Source: Amylibacter marinus (GTDB taxonomy: Bacteria; Pseudomonadota; Alphaproteobacteria; Rhodobacterales; Rhodobacteraceae). Taken from it: a stretch of 64,000 bases of DNA. Every line of letters begins with the position of its first letter. The stretch's first letter is position 1. A program made the position numbers and the translations under genes. The notes under the pieces are model-generated. The model was not told the origin of the DNA, did no database searches, and saw only the letters and a program-made list of their open reading frames with translations. Of the stretch, positions 18,058 through 26,460 are shown piece after piece. Where the stretch lies: contig NZ_BSNN01000004.1 of the NCBI RefSeq assembly GCF_030160015.1, positions 248,001 to 312,000 on the forward strand, written 5' to 3'.

Positions 18058-20584
18058 CGTTTACGATACGGCCAGGCACCACGATGATCTTCTTCGGGGC
18101 GGCGCCATCTAGGATGCGGGTTACTGCGGGTGTCTCTAGTGCCATCTTTTCAATCTGGTCTTTTGTGGCCGAAATCGCAACCTCAATTTCCGCGCGCCGC
18201 TTGCCATTTACTTGGATCGGTAGGATCACCGTGTCATCCACCAGCTTGCTCTCGTCAACCTGTGGCCAAGGCGCGCCTGTCACAAGGCCCTCTCCACCCA
18301 TTGCCGCCCAAACCTCTTCGGCCAGATGCGGGGTCATGGGTTGCATCATCTGTGCCATGCTTTGCATTGCGACCAATTTGGCGGCCTTGCTGGCATCGGA
18401 TTTAGAAACAGTGTTGGTGTACTGATACAGGGCCGCCACAGATTTATTAAAGGCAAAGCCCTCGATGCCCTTGGTCACCTCGTCGATCGCGCGGTGGCGG
18501 GCCTTTTCCAGTGCTGCATCTTGTGCGGTGTCGCCCTCGCCCATTTCCTGAACCTCTACGCACAGGCGCCACACCCGTTGTAGGTGTTTCCAAGCGGCCT
18601 CGGCACCGGATGCTGTCCATTCTACGTCGCGCTCGGGTGGGCTGTCTGACATCACAAACCAGCGCGCGGTATCTGCGCCGTATTGATCAATGATGTCATC
18701 CGGATCCACCACATTTTTCTTGGATTTGGACATCTTGATTGATTTGCCCACCGTAATCGGGCGGCCATCCAATGTTTCGAAACCACCGCCCTCGATCGCG
18801 CGGGTATCATCGGGGTTCACCCATTTGCCATCGGGATCTTGGTAGGTGGCGTGGCACACCATGCCTTGGGTGAACAGCGCATTAAACGGCTCTGTTGCGC
18901 GCTTGGGCAGATGGCCCGTGGCGTGCATAGCCCGCGCAAAGAAGCGCGCGTACAATAGGTGCAGGATGGCGTGCTCAACACCACCGATATACTGATCAAC
19001 ATTCATCCAGTAATCGACTTCCTTGGCATCCGTAGGTGTTTCAGCCTTGGGCGCGGTGAAACGGGCATAATACCAAGAAGAATCCGCAAAGGTGTCCATG
19101 GTGTCTGTTTCGCGCAGAGCATCCCCACCGCAGGATGGGCAGGCGCAATTGCGCCACGTTTCATGGCGGTCCAGCGGATTACCCGGTTTGTCGAATGCCA
19201 CATCTTTGGGCAATTCAATCGGCAGGTTTTCCTTCTTCTCTGGTACCACACCACATTTTTCACAGTGCACCACTGGGATCGGACAGCCCCAGTAGCGTTG
19301 GCGTGATACACCCCAATCGCGCAGGCGATATTGGGTCTTGGCCGCGCCAGCGCCTTTGCCCTCGATGCGTTTAATCACCTCGGTTTTGGCATCTTCGATG
19401 CTTAGCCCATCCAAGAAGCGAGAGTTGATCAGGTTCCCTGTTTCGGTAAAGGCCTTCTTGCCAATGCTAAACGTATCTGGGTCTTGATCCGCGGGGCAAA
19501 CAACAGGGGTCACCACCAAGTCATATTTGCGCGCGAAATCCAAATCACGCTGATCATGTGCAGGACAGCCAAATACCGCCCCAGTGCCAAAGCCCATCAA
19601 GACGAAATTGGCGATATAAACCGGCAATTCCCATGCATCGTTGAACGGGTGCGTTACAGTAATACCCGTATCAAATCCCTTCTTCTCGGCGGTTTCCATC
19701 GCCTCTTCTGTGGTGCCCAGTTGGCGGCATTCCGCATTAAATGCCGCGATTTCAGGGTTGTTTTCTTCCAGCTGTTTGGCCAGCGGGTGATCCGCAGAAA
19801 TCGCAGCAAAGGCCGCACCGAACAATGTATCAGGGCGCGTTGTGTACACCTCTAGCCCCTCAAAACCGGAAGGCGCGCCATTGGTTTTAAATTCGAATTG
19901 CAGGCCCGTGGATTTGCCAATCCAGTTTTTCTGCATGGTGCGCACTTTTTCCGGCCAGCTGTCCATATTGTCCAAGCTGTCTAACAGATCATCAGAAAAC
20001 GCCGAGATTTTGAAAAACCACTGGGTCAACTCTTTGCGCTCTACCAACGCACCAGATCGCCAGCCGCGGCCGTTTTCCACCTGTTCGTTGGCCAGCACGG
20101 TCATATCCACTGGATCCCAGTTCACAACGGCGTTTTTGCGATACACCAAATCTTTGCCCATCATATCAATGAACAACGCCTGCTGTTGGCCATAGTATTC
20201 CGGATCACAGGTGGCAAATTCACGGGTCCAGTCGATAGATAGGCCCATTGGTTTTAGCTGGGCGCGCATATCTGCGATGTTTTGGTAGGTCCAATCACCT
20301 GGATGCACGCCCTTTTCCATCGCCGCGTTTTCCGCAGGCATGCCAAAAGCATCCCAACCCATGGGGTGCAATACGTTAAACCCAGCCGCGGATTTATACC
20401 GCGCAACAACATCCCCCATGGTATAGTTGCGAACATGCCCCATATGAATGCGCCCCGATGGGTACGGGAACATCTCTAACACATAGTATTTCTCGCGATC
20501 ATCTGGCACCGCACGAAAGCTCTCGGCGGTGTTCCATGCTTCTTGCCACTTTGGCTCGGTCTCTTTGGCGTTGTAACGGGACAT
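18047..20584 (-). CDS. leuS: Leucyl-tRNA synthetase
   Basis: Class I synthetase of 845 aa. The HIGH box appears as [13 protein letters not shown], the KMSKS box as KMSKSKKNV. The editing domain carries the threonine-rich [10 protein letters not shown] and [10 protein letters not shown], and a zinc-type CEKCGV...CPSC segment is present. It is the first gene of leuS-lptE-holA; all three are coupled by overlapping ends. Confidence 0.97.
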   Translation of the reverse strand: MSRYNAKETEPKWQEAWNTAESFRAVPDDREKYYVLEMFPYPSGRIHMGHVRNYTMGDVVARYKSAAGFNVLHPMGWDAFGMPAENAAMEKGVHPGDWTYQNIADMRAQLKPMGLSIDWTREFATCDPEYYGQQQALFIDMMGKDLVYRKNAVVNWDPVDMTVLANEQVENGRGWRSGALVERKELTQWFFKISAFSDDLLDSLDNMDSWPEKVRTMQKNWIGKSTGLQFEFKTNGAPSGFEGLEVYTTRPDTLFGAAFAAISADHPLAKQLEENNPEIAAFNAECRQLGTTEEAMETAEKKGFDTGITVTHPFNDAWELPVYIANFVLMGFGTGAVFGCPAHDQRDLDFARKYDLVVTPVVCPADQDPDTFSIGKKAFTETGNLINSRFLDGLSIEDAKTEVIKRIEGKGAGAAKTQYRLRDWGVSRQRYWGCPIPVVHCEKCGVVPEKKENLPIELPKDVAFDKPGNPLDRHETWRNCACPSCGGDALRETDTMDTFADSSWYYARFTAPKAETPTDAKEVDYWMNVDQYIGGVEHAILHLLYARFFARAMHATGHLPKRATEPFNALFTQGMVCHATYQDPDGKWVNPDDTRAIEGGGFETLDGRPITVGKSIKMSKSKKNVVDPDDIIDQYGADTARWFVMSDSPPERDVEWTASGAEAAWKHLQRVWRLCVEVQEMGEGDTAQDAALEKARHRAIDEVTKGIEGFAFNKSVAALYQYTNTVSKSDASKAAKLVAMQSMAQMMQPMTPHLAEEVWAAMGGEGLVTGAPWPQVDESKLVDDTVILPIQVNGKRRAEIEVAISATKDQIEKMALETPAVTRILDGAAPKKIIVVPGRIVNVVV

Positions 20585-20656
20585 ATTTCTACCTTAACGT
20601 TTTGCGCCGGACAATTGCCCGGCGCGGAATTCATGGGGTGACGCGCGTTTCGCGGT

Positions 20657-21106
20657 CTAGCGTTTTGCGGTTGCGATGCGTATTTGGCGCGCGCGTGTTA
20701 GAATAGCGTTTTCAATTTGGCGTTGGGTTTCGGCGCTGGCGGTGCCACCGCGGGTTTGCACCGAGACACGTAGCGAACGTGCATCCAATGCAGGGCCTGA
20801 TACCAAGACGGTGGCGCGATACGCAGTGCCCGACCCAGGTGCGCGCCCATATCCAAATGACAAAACACCCGTAAATGGATCCGCAGATTCCACAGGCAAG
20901 AAATTCAAGACATCCAATGAGGCATTCCAAAGGTATTTGTTAACAACAACTGAAACGCTGGCATCAGGGCGCAGGAACAAATCCTGGATTCTTGCTTCCT
21001 TTTCCTCGGCCTTTGGCTCTTGGGGTGCTGTGGTTCCCTCGCCACAGGCCGTTAACAATAGTGCCGACACTGTGAAAAAAACTGAAATTCCTATCGATGC
21101 CTTCAT
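20657..21106 (-). CDS. DUF3576 lipoprotein
   Basis: 149 aa. Lipobox LLTAC with Cys21 after a signal peptide, then a Lys/Glu-rich linker and a globular domain: VVNKYLWNASLDVLNFLPVE, LSFGYGRAPGSGTAYRATVLV, and RQIENAILTRARQIRIA at the end, which is the DUF3576 pattern. Function is not known; it is probably anchored in the outer membrane. ATG 21106 is preferred over ATG 21121 because GGTGGG lies upstream. It precedes leuS on the same strand and diverges from the porin. Confidence 0.82.
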   Translation of the reverse strand: MKASIGISVFFTVSALLLTACGEGTTAPQEPKAEEKEARIQDLFLRPDASVSVVVNKYLWNASLDVLNFLPVESADPFTGVLSFGYGRAPGSGTAYRATVLVSGPALDARSLRVSVQTRGGTASAETQRQIENAILTRARQIRIATAKR

Positions 21107-21216
21107 ATTGACGCCCACCATTTAAAAGTTGCCCAATATCTAGCGTGGTCAGGGGGGCATAACAAGAGACGAAATAGGCAGATTTCCGCCCCGATACACG
21201 CGTATAGCGCAAATGT

Positions 21217-21298
21217 GTGGCAGGTTTGCCACCAAAACCAGCTTTTATCAAATGCCACTGGCGAAATTATTGACCCACCCTGCTGTTTTGGTGATGTT
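21217..21298 (+). promoter_or_regulatory. Porin upstream region: TGCCA dyads and candidate promoter
   Basis: GTGGCA-ggtt-TGCCAC (21217-21232) is a perfect dyad. About 20 bases on, TGCCAC occurs again within GCCAcTGGC. A -35-like TTGACC (21270-21275) is followed 16 bases later by TGATGT (21292-21297), a weak -10. The porin start is about 70 bases further down, with GAGGG before it. Regulator unknown. Confidence 0.4.
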
Positions 21299-21365
21299 GC
21301 CTTCAACTCTCATCGGATTCCCCGAAGAGGGGTGCACCTTCATTTAACTCAACGAGGGAAATAAA

Positions 21366-22202
21366 ATGAAAAAACTTCTTATTGCTTCTACAGCATTGGT
21401 AGCAACTGCTTCTGTAGCAGCTGCTGACGTAGCCGTATCTGGTAACGGCCGCATGGGTATCGTTAACGACGGTACAGACACAGTATTCAACTCACGTATC
21501 CGTATCGTATTCACTGCTTCTGGTGAAACAGATGGCGGCCTAACATTCGGTGGTTCTATCCGCGCAGACAACGCAATCGGCGGCGCAGCTGGTACAGCTG
21601 GTTCTGTATTCCTAGCTGGTGAGTCATGGAAAGCAACCATGGGCGACATCGACGGCGCTATGGAAAAAGCAGTTGGCGATCTGTCAGGTGTTGGTTACGT
21701 AGGTAACGGCGACTTCAACGAAACAGCTTACCTAACTGGTGGCGAAGATGAAGGTCTTCTTCTAGAAGCTTCTTTCTCTGGCGCAACAATCTACGCTTCT
21801 GCTGGACAACGTGAAGGCGACGACGAAGTAGCATTGGGTGTTTCTTACACATTCGGCGACTGGACAGTAGGCGCTGGTTACGAAGACGAAGACAGTGCTT
21901 CTGACGCGCACATGGGTCTTTCTGTTGCTGGTAATGTTGGCGACCTAGGCTTGAAAGCTTTGTACACAAAAGCTGGCGACGCAACTCAGTTGGGTCTTTC
22001 TGTTGACTACGGCTTCGACGCTGCAACAGTAACTGCTTTCTACAAAGTTCTTGACGACGGTTCAACAGACGCAGACGTTTACGGCTTGGGTGTTGCATAC
22101 GACCTAGGTGGCGGCGCGAAAGTTAAAGCTGGTTACGTAGACGGCGACGACGCTCTAGTTGGCGACGCACGTTACGACTTGGGCATCACAATGTCATTCT
22201 AA
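21366..22202 (+). CDS. Outer-membrane porin
   Basis: 278 aa. The signal peptide ends near AAA-DVAVSGNGRMGI, typical of Rhodobacter-type general porins. The mature protein alternates short amphipathic strands with Asp/Gly-rich turns and ends in Phe, the signal for outer-membrane assembly. It is very acidic. Codons favour GGT, GCT, TCT, GTT and GAC, unlike the GCC/GGC-rich neighbours, as expected for one of the most abundant proteins. It is somewhat short for a 16-strand porin. It has its own strong terminator and upstream control region, so it is monocistronic. Confidence 0.93.
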   Translation: MKKLLIASTALVATASVAAADVAVSGNGRMGIVNDGTDTVFNSRIRIVFTASGETDGGLTFGGSIRADNAIGGAAGTAGSVFLAGESWKATMGDIDGAMEKAVGDLSGVGYVGNGDFNETAYLTGGEDEGLLLEASFSGATIYASAGQREGDDEVALGVSYTFGDWTVGAGYEDEDSASDAHMGLSVAGNVGDLGLKALYTKAGDATQLGLSVDYGFDAATVTAFYKVLDDGSTDADVYGLGVAYDLGGGAKVKAGYVDGDDALVGDARYDLGITMSF

Positions 22203-22223
22203 TCCTAACGGATTAATTATGTT

Positions 22224-22250
22224 AAAGGGCGCCTTCGGGTGCCCTTTTTC
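22224..22250 (+). terminator. Rho-independent terminator of the porin gene
   Basis: A 10-bp stem (AAAGGGCGCC with GGTGCCCTTT, one G-T pair) closes a TTCG tetraloop and is followed by a T-run. It starts 22 bases after the porin stop and lies just before the ribosome binding site of yggS. Confidence 0.92.
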
Positions 22251-22264
22251 TTTGGAGAATTAAA

Positions 22265-22918
22265 ATGTCCCTTATCGATATCACCACAAAAATTTCCACT
22301 GCAACATTGGATGCCGATCGCACAGCAGATAGCGTAACATTAATTGCTGTATCCAAGGTGCAACCGCTAGAGCGCGTCCAACAGGTATTGGAACAGGGGC
22401 ATCGCATATTTGGCGAAAACAAAGTGCAAGAGGCACAGGGGAAATGGCCCGATTTGCGTGCAGAGTTTCCGGACACTCAGGTCCATCTGCTAGGCCCATT
22501 ACAATCGAATAAGGTTAAACCCGCCGTTGCCCTATTTGACGCGATACATTCCCTAGATCGCCCCAAGCTGGCCACAAAACTAGCCAGTGAAATACAGGCC
22601 CAAGGTCGCGCGCCCGAATTATTTGTACAGGTTAATACCGGTGCCGAGCCGCAAAAGGCAGGAATTCTACCCGCAGACGCTGATGCATTTATCAAAGAGT
22701 GCCGCGCAATGGATCTGCCGATTACCGGCCTGATGGTTATTCCCCCCGCAGATGAAGAGGCCGCCCTGCATTTTGCATTGTTGCGCAAAATCGCCACGCG
22801 CAATGGGTTGGCAAACCTATCCATGGGCATGAGTAATGATTTCGAAAAAGCGATCAAATTTGGCGCCACCCATGTGCGGGTCGGTACGGCTATCTTTGGC
22901 GCACGCGATTATGGCTAG
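22265..22918 (+). CDS. PLP homeostasis protein, YggS/PLPBP family
   Basis: 217 aa, alanine-racemase-like fold type III without racemase activity; it balances free pyridoxal phosphate. PLP lysine Lys31 is in AVSKV; RIFGENKVQEA, HLLGPLQSNK, LFVQVNTG and SMGMSNDFEKAI are all family motifs. GGAGA precedes the ATG. Its TAG abuts the stop of the convergent L,D-transpeptidase inside the 12-bp palindrome GGCTAGCTAGCC (22913-22924). Confidence 0.94.
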   Translation: MSLIDITTKISTATLDADRTADSVTLIAVSKVQPLERVQQVLEQGHRIFGENKVQEAQGKWPDLRAEFPDTQVHLLGPLQSNKVKPAVALFDAIHSLDRPKLATKLASEIQAQGRAPELFVQVNTGAEPQKAGILPADADAFIKECRAMDLPITGLMVIPPADEEAALHFALLRKIATRNGLANLSMGMSNDFEKAIKFGATHVRVGTAIFGARDYG

Positions 22919-23428
22919 CTAGCCGCGGATCACCACCCGCGACCAAGGTTGCCAATTTTGCAAAATTGTAATCAGGTCACCGCGCGCCAGCGCCACACAG
23001 CCCTCGGTTCTGTGGCGTGGTTTGCGCCATGCATGGATGAAAATCGCACTGCCCCGCCCAGGAACAGCATCTGGCCAATTGTAATCCAACACACCAAATA
23101 CATCATATAGACCATCACTACGGCGCAGTACTTCATGGCTATAGGCGTATGAAAACGCGCTGATCGAATGGTTGTAATTAGAATCCCGCGCATCATCCGA
23201 CCATTTATCATTCAGCCCAATAGGACGCTGAAACAGGTGCGGTGCATCAAAATCCACACGATCCGCGCGGTAGCCCAGAGCGCAAATCCGAAAAGATCCA
23301 ATTGGCGTGACCCCATCGCCCTCGCCGCTCTTAATGCCGATACCGCCGCGCCCAACGGATACGGGGTATCTAACACCCTGAAACCTTGCGCCCCATTTGC
23401 TGACGATTAGATCGTCAAATCGGCTCAT
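22919..23428 (-). CDS. L,D-transpeptidase (YkuD) family protein, no signal peptide
   Basis: 169 aa. The YkuD-type active site reads FIHAWRKP (His132) and TEGCVAL (Cys144). No signal peptide or membrane segment is visible, so export is unexplained; it may be cytosolic or moved by another route. It starts within ATGA of ribA, so it is coupled to riboflavin synthesis for no obvious reason. Family members make 3-3 peptidoglycan cross-links or attach lipoproteins; the exact reaction is unknown. Confidence 0.85.
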   Translation of the reverse strand: MSRFDDLIVSKWGARFQGVRYPVSVGRGGIGIKSGEGDGVTPIGSFRICALGYRADRVDFDAPHLFQRPIGLNDKWSDDARDSNYNHSISAFSYAYSHEVLRRSDGLYDVFGVLDYNWPDAVPGRGSAIFIHAWRKPRHRTEGCVALARGDLITILQNWQPWSRVVIRG

Positions 23429-24504
23429 AACAAATGCCCGCTTTTGGCAGCCTTGGTTGCCAAATAATCTGCATTTAGATGATTGTGCCCCGCCTTCAAT
23501 GGCACACGCTCAGATACCGCAATTCCTGCCGTATTCATACTATCGACCTTGGCTGGGTTGTTGGTCATCAAACGCACTGCATCAAATCCCATCAGGCGCA
23601 GAATTTCCGCCCCGAGCAAAAAATTGCGCTCGTCATCTTCGAATCCCAATCGGTGATTGGCCTCTACCGTATCAAATCCTTGATCTTGCAGAGCATAGGC
23701 GCGCATCTTGTTGGCCAAGCCAATCCCGCGGCCCTCTTGGTTCATGTATAGTAAAACCCCAGCGCCATCCTCGGCGATATTTTTCAGGGCCGCGTCCAGC
23801 TGTGGCCCGCAATCACATTTCAAAGACCCGATCAAATCCCCCGTGAAGCAGGCCGAGTGCAGCCGAGACAGCACTGGTTCTGCGCGGGAAGGATTGCCGA
23901 TTTCAATCGCATAATGCTCTTCTCCGCCATCTTGGGGGCGAAATACATGCACACGGGCATCCTTGGAATATTTCAGCGGAACTCTGGCGGTGGAAATATG
24001 AGCCAACTGTGCCCCCAGCACCGCATCTGCCTCTTTGATCGTTTGCAAATCTACACTATGAAGTCCACAGGCCTCTTGGCCGGTTACCCGCACGACCACC
24101 GCCGCGGGCAACAGGTGGGCCGATTTACAGATGGATAGGGCCAGGCGATGCGCCTGCGCATCACCATCATAAACATGCTGAAACGGGCCCAGCATCGGGC
24201 GGCGAAGATCATCGGATGGATCCGCCATAGAGCGCACCCAATCCAGTCCTTGATCATTGGGCACAAAAATCCGTGCGATATCGCCATCATTCGCCCAAGT
24301 AGATAGCGTAACCGCCCGCCAATTGGTAATCGCAATCTCCAAATCCCCCAAGGCGCGTAGCCCATCAAAGCGCGGGGCAGACAATGTTTCGGCGCTGGCA
24401 ACAATCCATTGGGACGCTCCATCACATAAAACAACCCCCACACCCATGCGAAAATCTGCGCGGCACCGAGCCAGTTGCTCGGCTGTGGTTAATTGGATCG
24501 ACAT
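23425..24504 (-). CDS. ribA: GTP cyclohydrolase II with degenerate N-terminal domain
   Basis: First committed enzyme of riboflavin synthesis. The catalytic domain occupies about 195-359: zinc cysteines C219, C230 and C232 (ACFTGDLIGSLKCDCGPQ), NQEGRGIGL, and MTNNPAKVD. An extra 150 residues precede it. They keep the outline of a DHBP synthase (RADFRMGVGVVLCDG, HRLALSICKSAHLLPAAVVV) but lack its acidic DDEDREN-type active-site cluster, so this looks like a RibBA fusion whose RibB half has decayed. GAGGCG lies upstream of the ATG. Confidence 0.9.
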   Translation of the reverse strand: MSIQLTTAEQLARCRADFRMGVGVVLCDGASQWIVASAETLSAPRFDGLRALGDLEIAITNWRAVTLSTWANDGDIARIFVPNDQGLDWVRSMADPSDDLRRPMLGPFQHVYDGDAQAHRLALSICKSAHLLPAAVVVRVTGQEACGLHSVDLQTIKEADAVLGAQLAHISTARVPLKYSKDARVHVFRPQDGGEEHYAIEIGNPSRAEPVLSRLHSACFTGDLIGSLKCDCGPQLDAALKNIAEDGAGVLLYMNQEGRGIGLANKMRAYALQDQGFDTVEANHRLGFEDDERNFLLGAEILRLMGFDAVRLMTNNPAKVDSMNTAGIAVSERVPLKAGHNHLNADYLATKAAKSGHLL

Positions 24505-24553
24505 TTCACGCCTCGAATTGTTACAGATTTCTACGTTCTATATATTCCAGAAA

Positions 24554-24572
24554 GGAAATGTGAAACATTTCC
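24554..24572. promoter_or_regulatory. 19-bp dyad operator candidate between ribA and response regulator
   Basis: GGAAATGT-GAA-ACATTTCC is a perfect 8+8 dyad with a 3-base centre. It lies 50 bases before ribA and about 100 before the rightward response-regulator gene. No T-run follows in the rightward direction, so an operator is more likely than a terminator. Confidence 0.5.
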
Positions 24573-24670
24573 CCGTATTCTGACACGACTCTGTGAGAGA
24601 TCGCCGTGACACATTGCAGAACTCGGCAAAAAACCACAAGTTAAACCCAGAACAAATACGGAGCAGTAAT

Positions 24671-25357
24671 ATGCAAAACGTGAAAAAAATCTTGATGGTT
24701 GATGATGATCCCGATCTGCGCGAAGTATTGGCAGACCAGCTGATCCTGACCGAAGAATTCGATGTATTCGAGGCCGAAGACGGCACCAGCGGATTAGAGC
24801 GCGCCAAAGAGGCATTGTATGATTTGGTTATTCTGGATGTTGGCTTGCCGGATATGGATGGCCGAGAGCTATGCCGGCTTATGCGCAAACAGGGCGTGAA
24901 ATGCCCGATTGTGATGCTGACCGCCCAAGATACTGATGCAGATACCATTTATGGTTTGGATGCGGGCGCCAACGACTATGTCTCTAAGCCATTCAAATTT
25001 CCCGTTCTTTTGGCCCGCCTGCGGGCACAATTGCGCCAACACGAGCAATCAGAGGATGCGGTTTTCAACCTTGGGCCATATACGTTCAAACCAGCGGCGA
25101 AGATGCTGCTGACCGAAGACGAGAAAAAAATTCGCCTGACCGAGAAAGAAACGAATATCCTAAAGTTCCTGTACCGCTCTGCTGATGGTGTGGTGCCACG
25201 TGATACGCTGTTACACGAGGTATGGGGCTATAACGCGGGTGTCACCACCCATACCCTAGAAACACATATCTATCGACTGCGCCAAAAAATCGAGCCAGAC
25301 CCCTCGAATGCGCGCCTGTTGGTTACAGAATCCGGCGGTTATCGCCTGGTCGCCTAA
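24671..25357 (+). CDS. OmpR-family response regulator, orphan
   Basis: 228 aa. The receiver domain has MVDDDPD, Asp56 in DLVILDVGLP and the lysine in DYVSKPFKF. The winged-helix domain contains HEVWGYNAGVTTHTLETHIYRLRQKIE and ends in LLVTESGGYRLVA. ATG 24671 is the supported start; an in-frame extension to 24593 adds 26 residues of no known domain. No histidine kinase is adjacent, so the partner is elsewhere. A strong terminator follows. Confidence 0.92.
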   Translation: MQNVKKILMVDDDPDLREVLADQLILTEEFDVFEAEDGTSGLERAKEALYDLVILDVGLPDMDGRELCRLMRKQGVKCPIVMLTAQDTDADTIYGLDAGANDYVSKPFKFPVLLARLRAQLRQHEQSEDAVFNLGPYTFKPAAKMLLTEDEKKIRLTEKETNILKFLYRSADGVVPRDTLLHEVWGYNAGVTTHTLETHIYRLRQKIEPDPSNARLLVTESGGYRLVA

Positions 25358-25381
25358 AAATTCCAGTTTCTCCCCTGGACT

Positions 25382-25407
25382 GGCTCGCCTTCGGGCGGGC
25401 CTTTTTT
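25382..25407 (+). terminator. Rho-independent terminator after the response regulator
   Basis: GGCTCGCC and GGCGGGCC form an 8-bp stem with a TTCG loop, followed by six T residues. It lies 24 bases after the stop codon. Confidence 0.92.
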
Positions 25408-25511
25408 ATGCGCTCCGTTTCTTGCTTATTTACCGTATTAAATCTGTTTGTAGTGGTCAGATACCCTTAGCTGCGCTATCCATAATAAACACCATCAAAA
25501 GGCCAATTCCC

Positions 25512-26300
25512 ATGCCCATTACAGTTTGCACTTGGAACATCAATTCTGTCCGCCTACGCGAAGATATCGTGTGTAAATTATTGGCAGAAGAAGCCCCCGA
25601 TGTTCTGTGCCTACAGGAATGCAAAAGCCCCGTTGATAAAATACCAACAGAAAAATTTGCAGAGCTGGGCTATTCTCACATGGTTGCCAATGGGCAAAAA
25701 GGCTATAATGGCGTCGCAATCCTATCGCGCCTGCCACTTGTAGAAACCGCATGCGAAGATTTCGCCGCCCTAGAACACGCCCGCCACATTGCCGCCAGTG
25801 TTGATGGCAAAATGACCATTCACAATTTTTATGTACCCGCAGGTGGCGATAAGCCCAACCGCGAAATCAACGAAAAATTTGGCCAAAAGTTGGATTACCT
25901 AACCGAGATGCGGGATTATTTTACCAAGACCCGCCCTGAAAAATCCGTACTGGTGGGGGATTTGAATATTGCCCCGCGCGAAGATGACGTGTGGGATCAC
26001 AAAAAACTGCTGAAAATCGTCAGCCACACCCCGATCGAGGTAGACCATCTGGCCGCCGTCCAAGACAGCGCCAATTGGGTGGATATCACCCGCCAAGATA
26101 TTCCCGAGGGTCTGCTTTACAGCTGGTGGTCATACCGCGCCAAGGATTGGGATGCCGCAGACAAAGGGCGGCGCCTTGATCACATCTGGGCCACCCCAGA
26201 TATTGCCCCCACGGCCCATTCCAGCCGCATCTTGCGTCCCGCGCGGGGCTGGGAAAAGCCCAGCGACCATGCACCCGTATTTGCGACCTTTGATCTATAA
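25512..26300 (+). CDS. xth: Exodeoxyribonuclease III / AP endonuclease
   Basis: 262 aa Mg-dependent nuclease of the endonuclease-exonuclease-phosphatase fold, for base-excision repair. TWNINSVRLR, CLQECK, VGDLNIAPREDDV, RLDHIWAT and the terminal PSDHAPV give the full active site. A longer frame begins at 25308 inside the previous gene, but ATG 25512 gives the normal length and N-terminus. Separate promoter expected, since a terminator lies upstream. Confidence 0.94.
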   Translation: MPITVCTWNINSVRLREDIVCKLLAEEAPDVLCLQECKSPVDKIPTEKFAELGYSHMVANGQKGYNGVAILSRLPLVETACEDFAALEHARHIAASVDGKMTIHNFYVPAGGDKPNREINEKFGQKLDYLTEMRDYFTKTRPEKSVLVGDLNIAPREDDVWDHKKLLKIVSHTPIEVDHLAAVQDSANWVDITRQDIPEGLLYSWWSYRAKDWDAADKGRRLDHIWATPDIAPTAHSSRILRPARGWEKPSDHAPVFATFDL

Positions 26301-26460
26301 CCTGCACTAAAATCCGATAAAGAAAACGCCGCGATTGGCTTTTGTCGCCATCTGTTGTTAACTGGCCTTGATACATTTTGAATAGACCTTGCCTAGCAAC
26401 ATATAACAGCATCATTTCGCGCTGATCCATGTTGCCTCGGCCATTAAGAACGGGAATATC

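Noticed and set aside
21122-21365. Possible small RNA or tRNA in the DUF3576-porin spacer
   Set aside because: No cloverleaf, no terminator-bounded unit; only dyads and a promoter-like element are visible.
21715-22098. 127-codon Arg/Gln/Leu-rich frame antisense to the porin
   Set aside because: Its composition is the mirror of the biased porin codons (GAA/GAC giving TTC/GTC and so on), and no start signal precedes it.
26301-26460. Spacer before the unknown membrane-anchored gene
   Set aside because: Checked for small genes, hairpins and promoters; nothing convincing in 160 bases.
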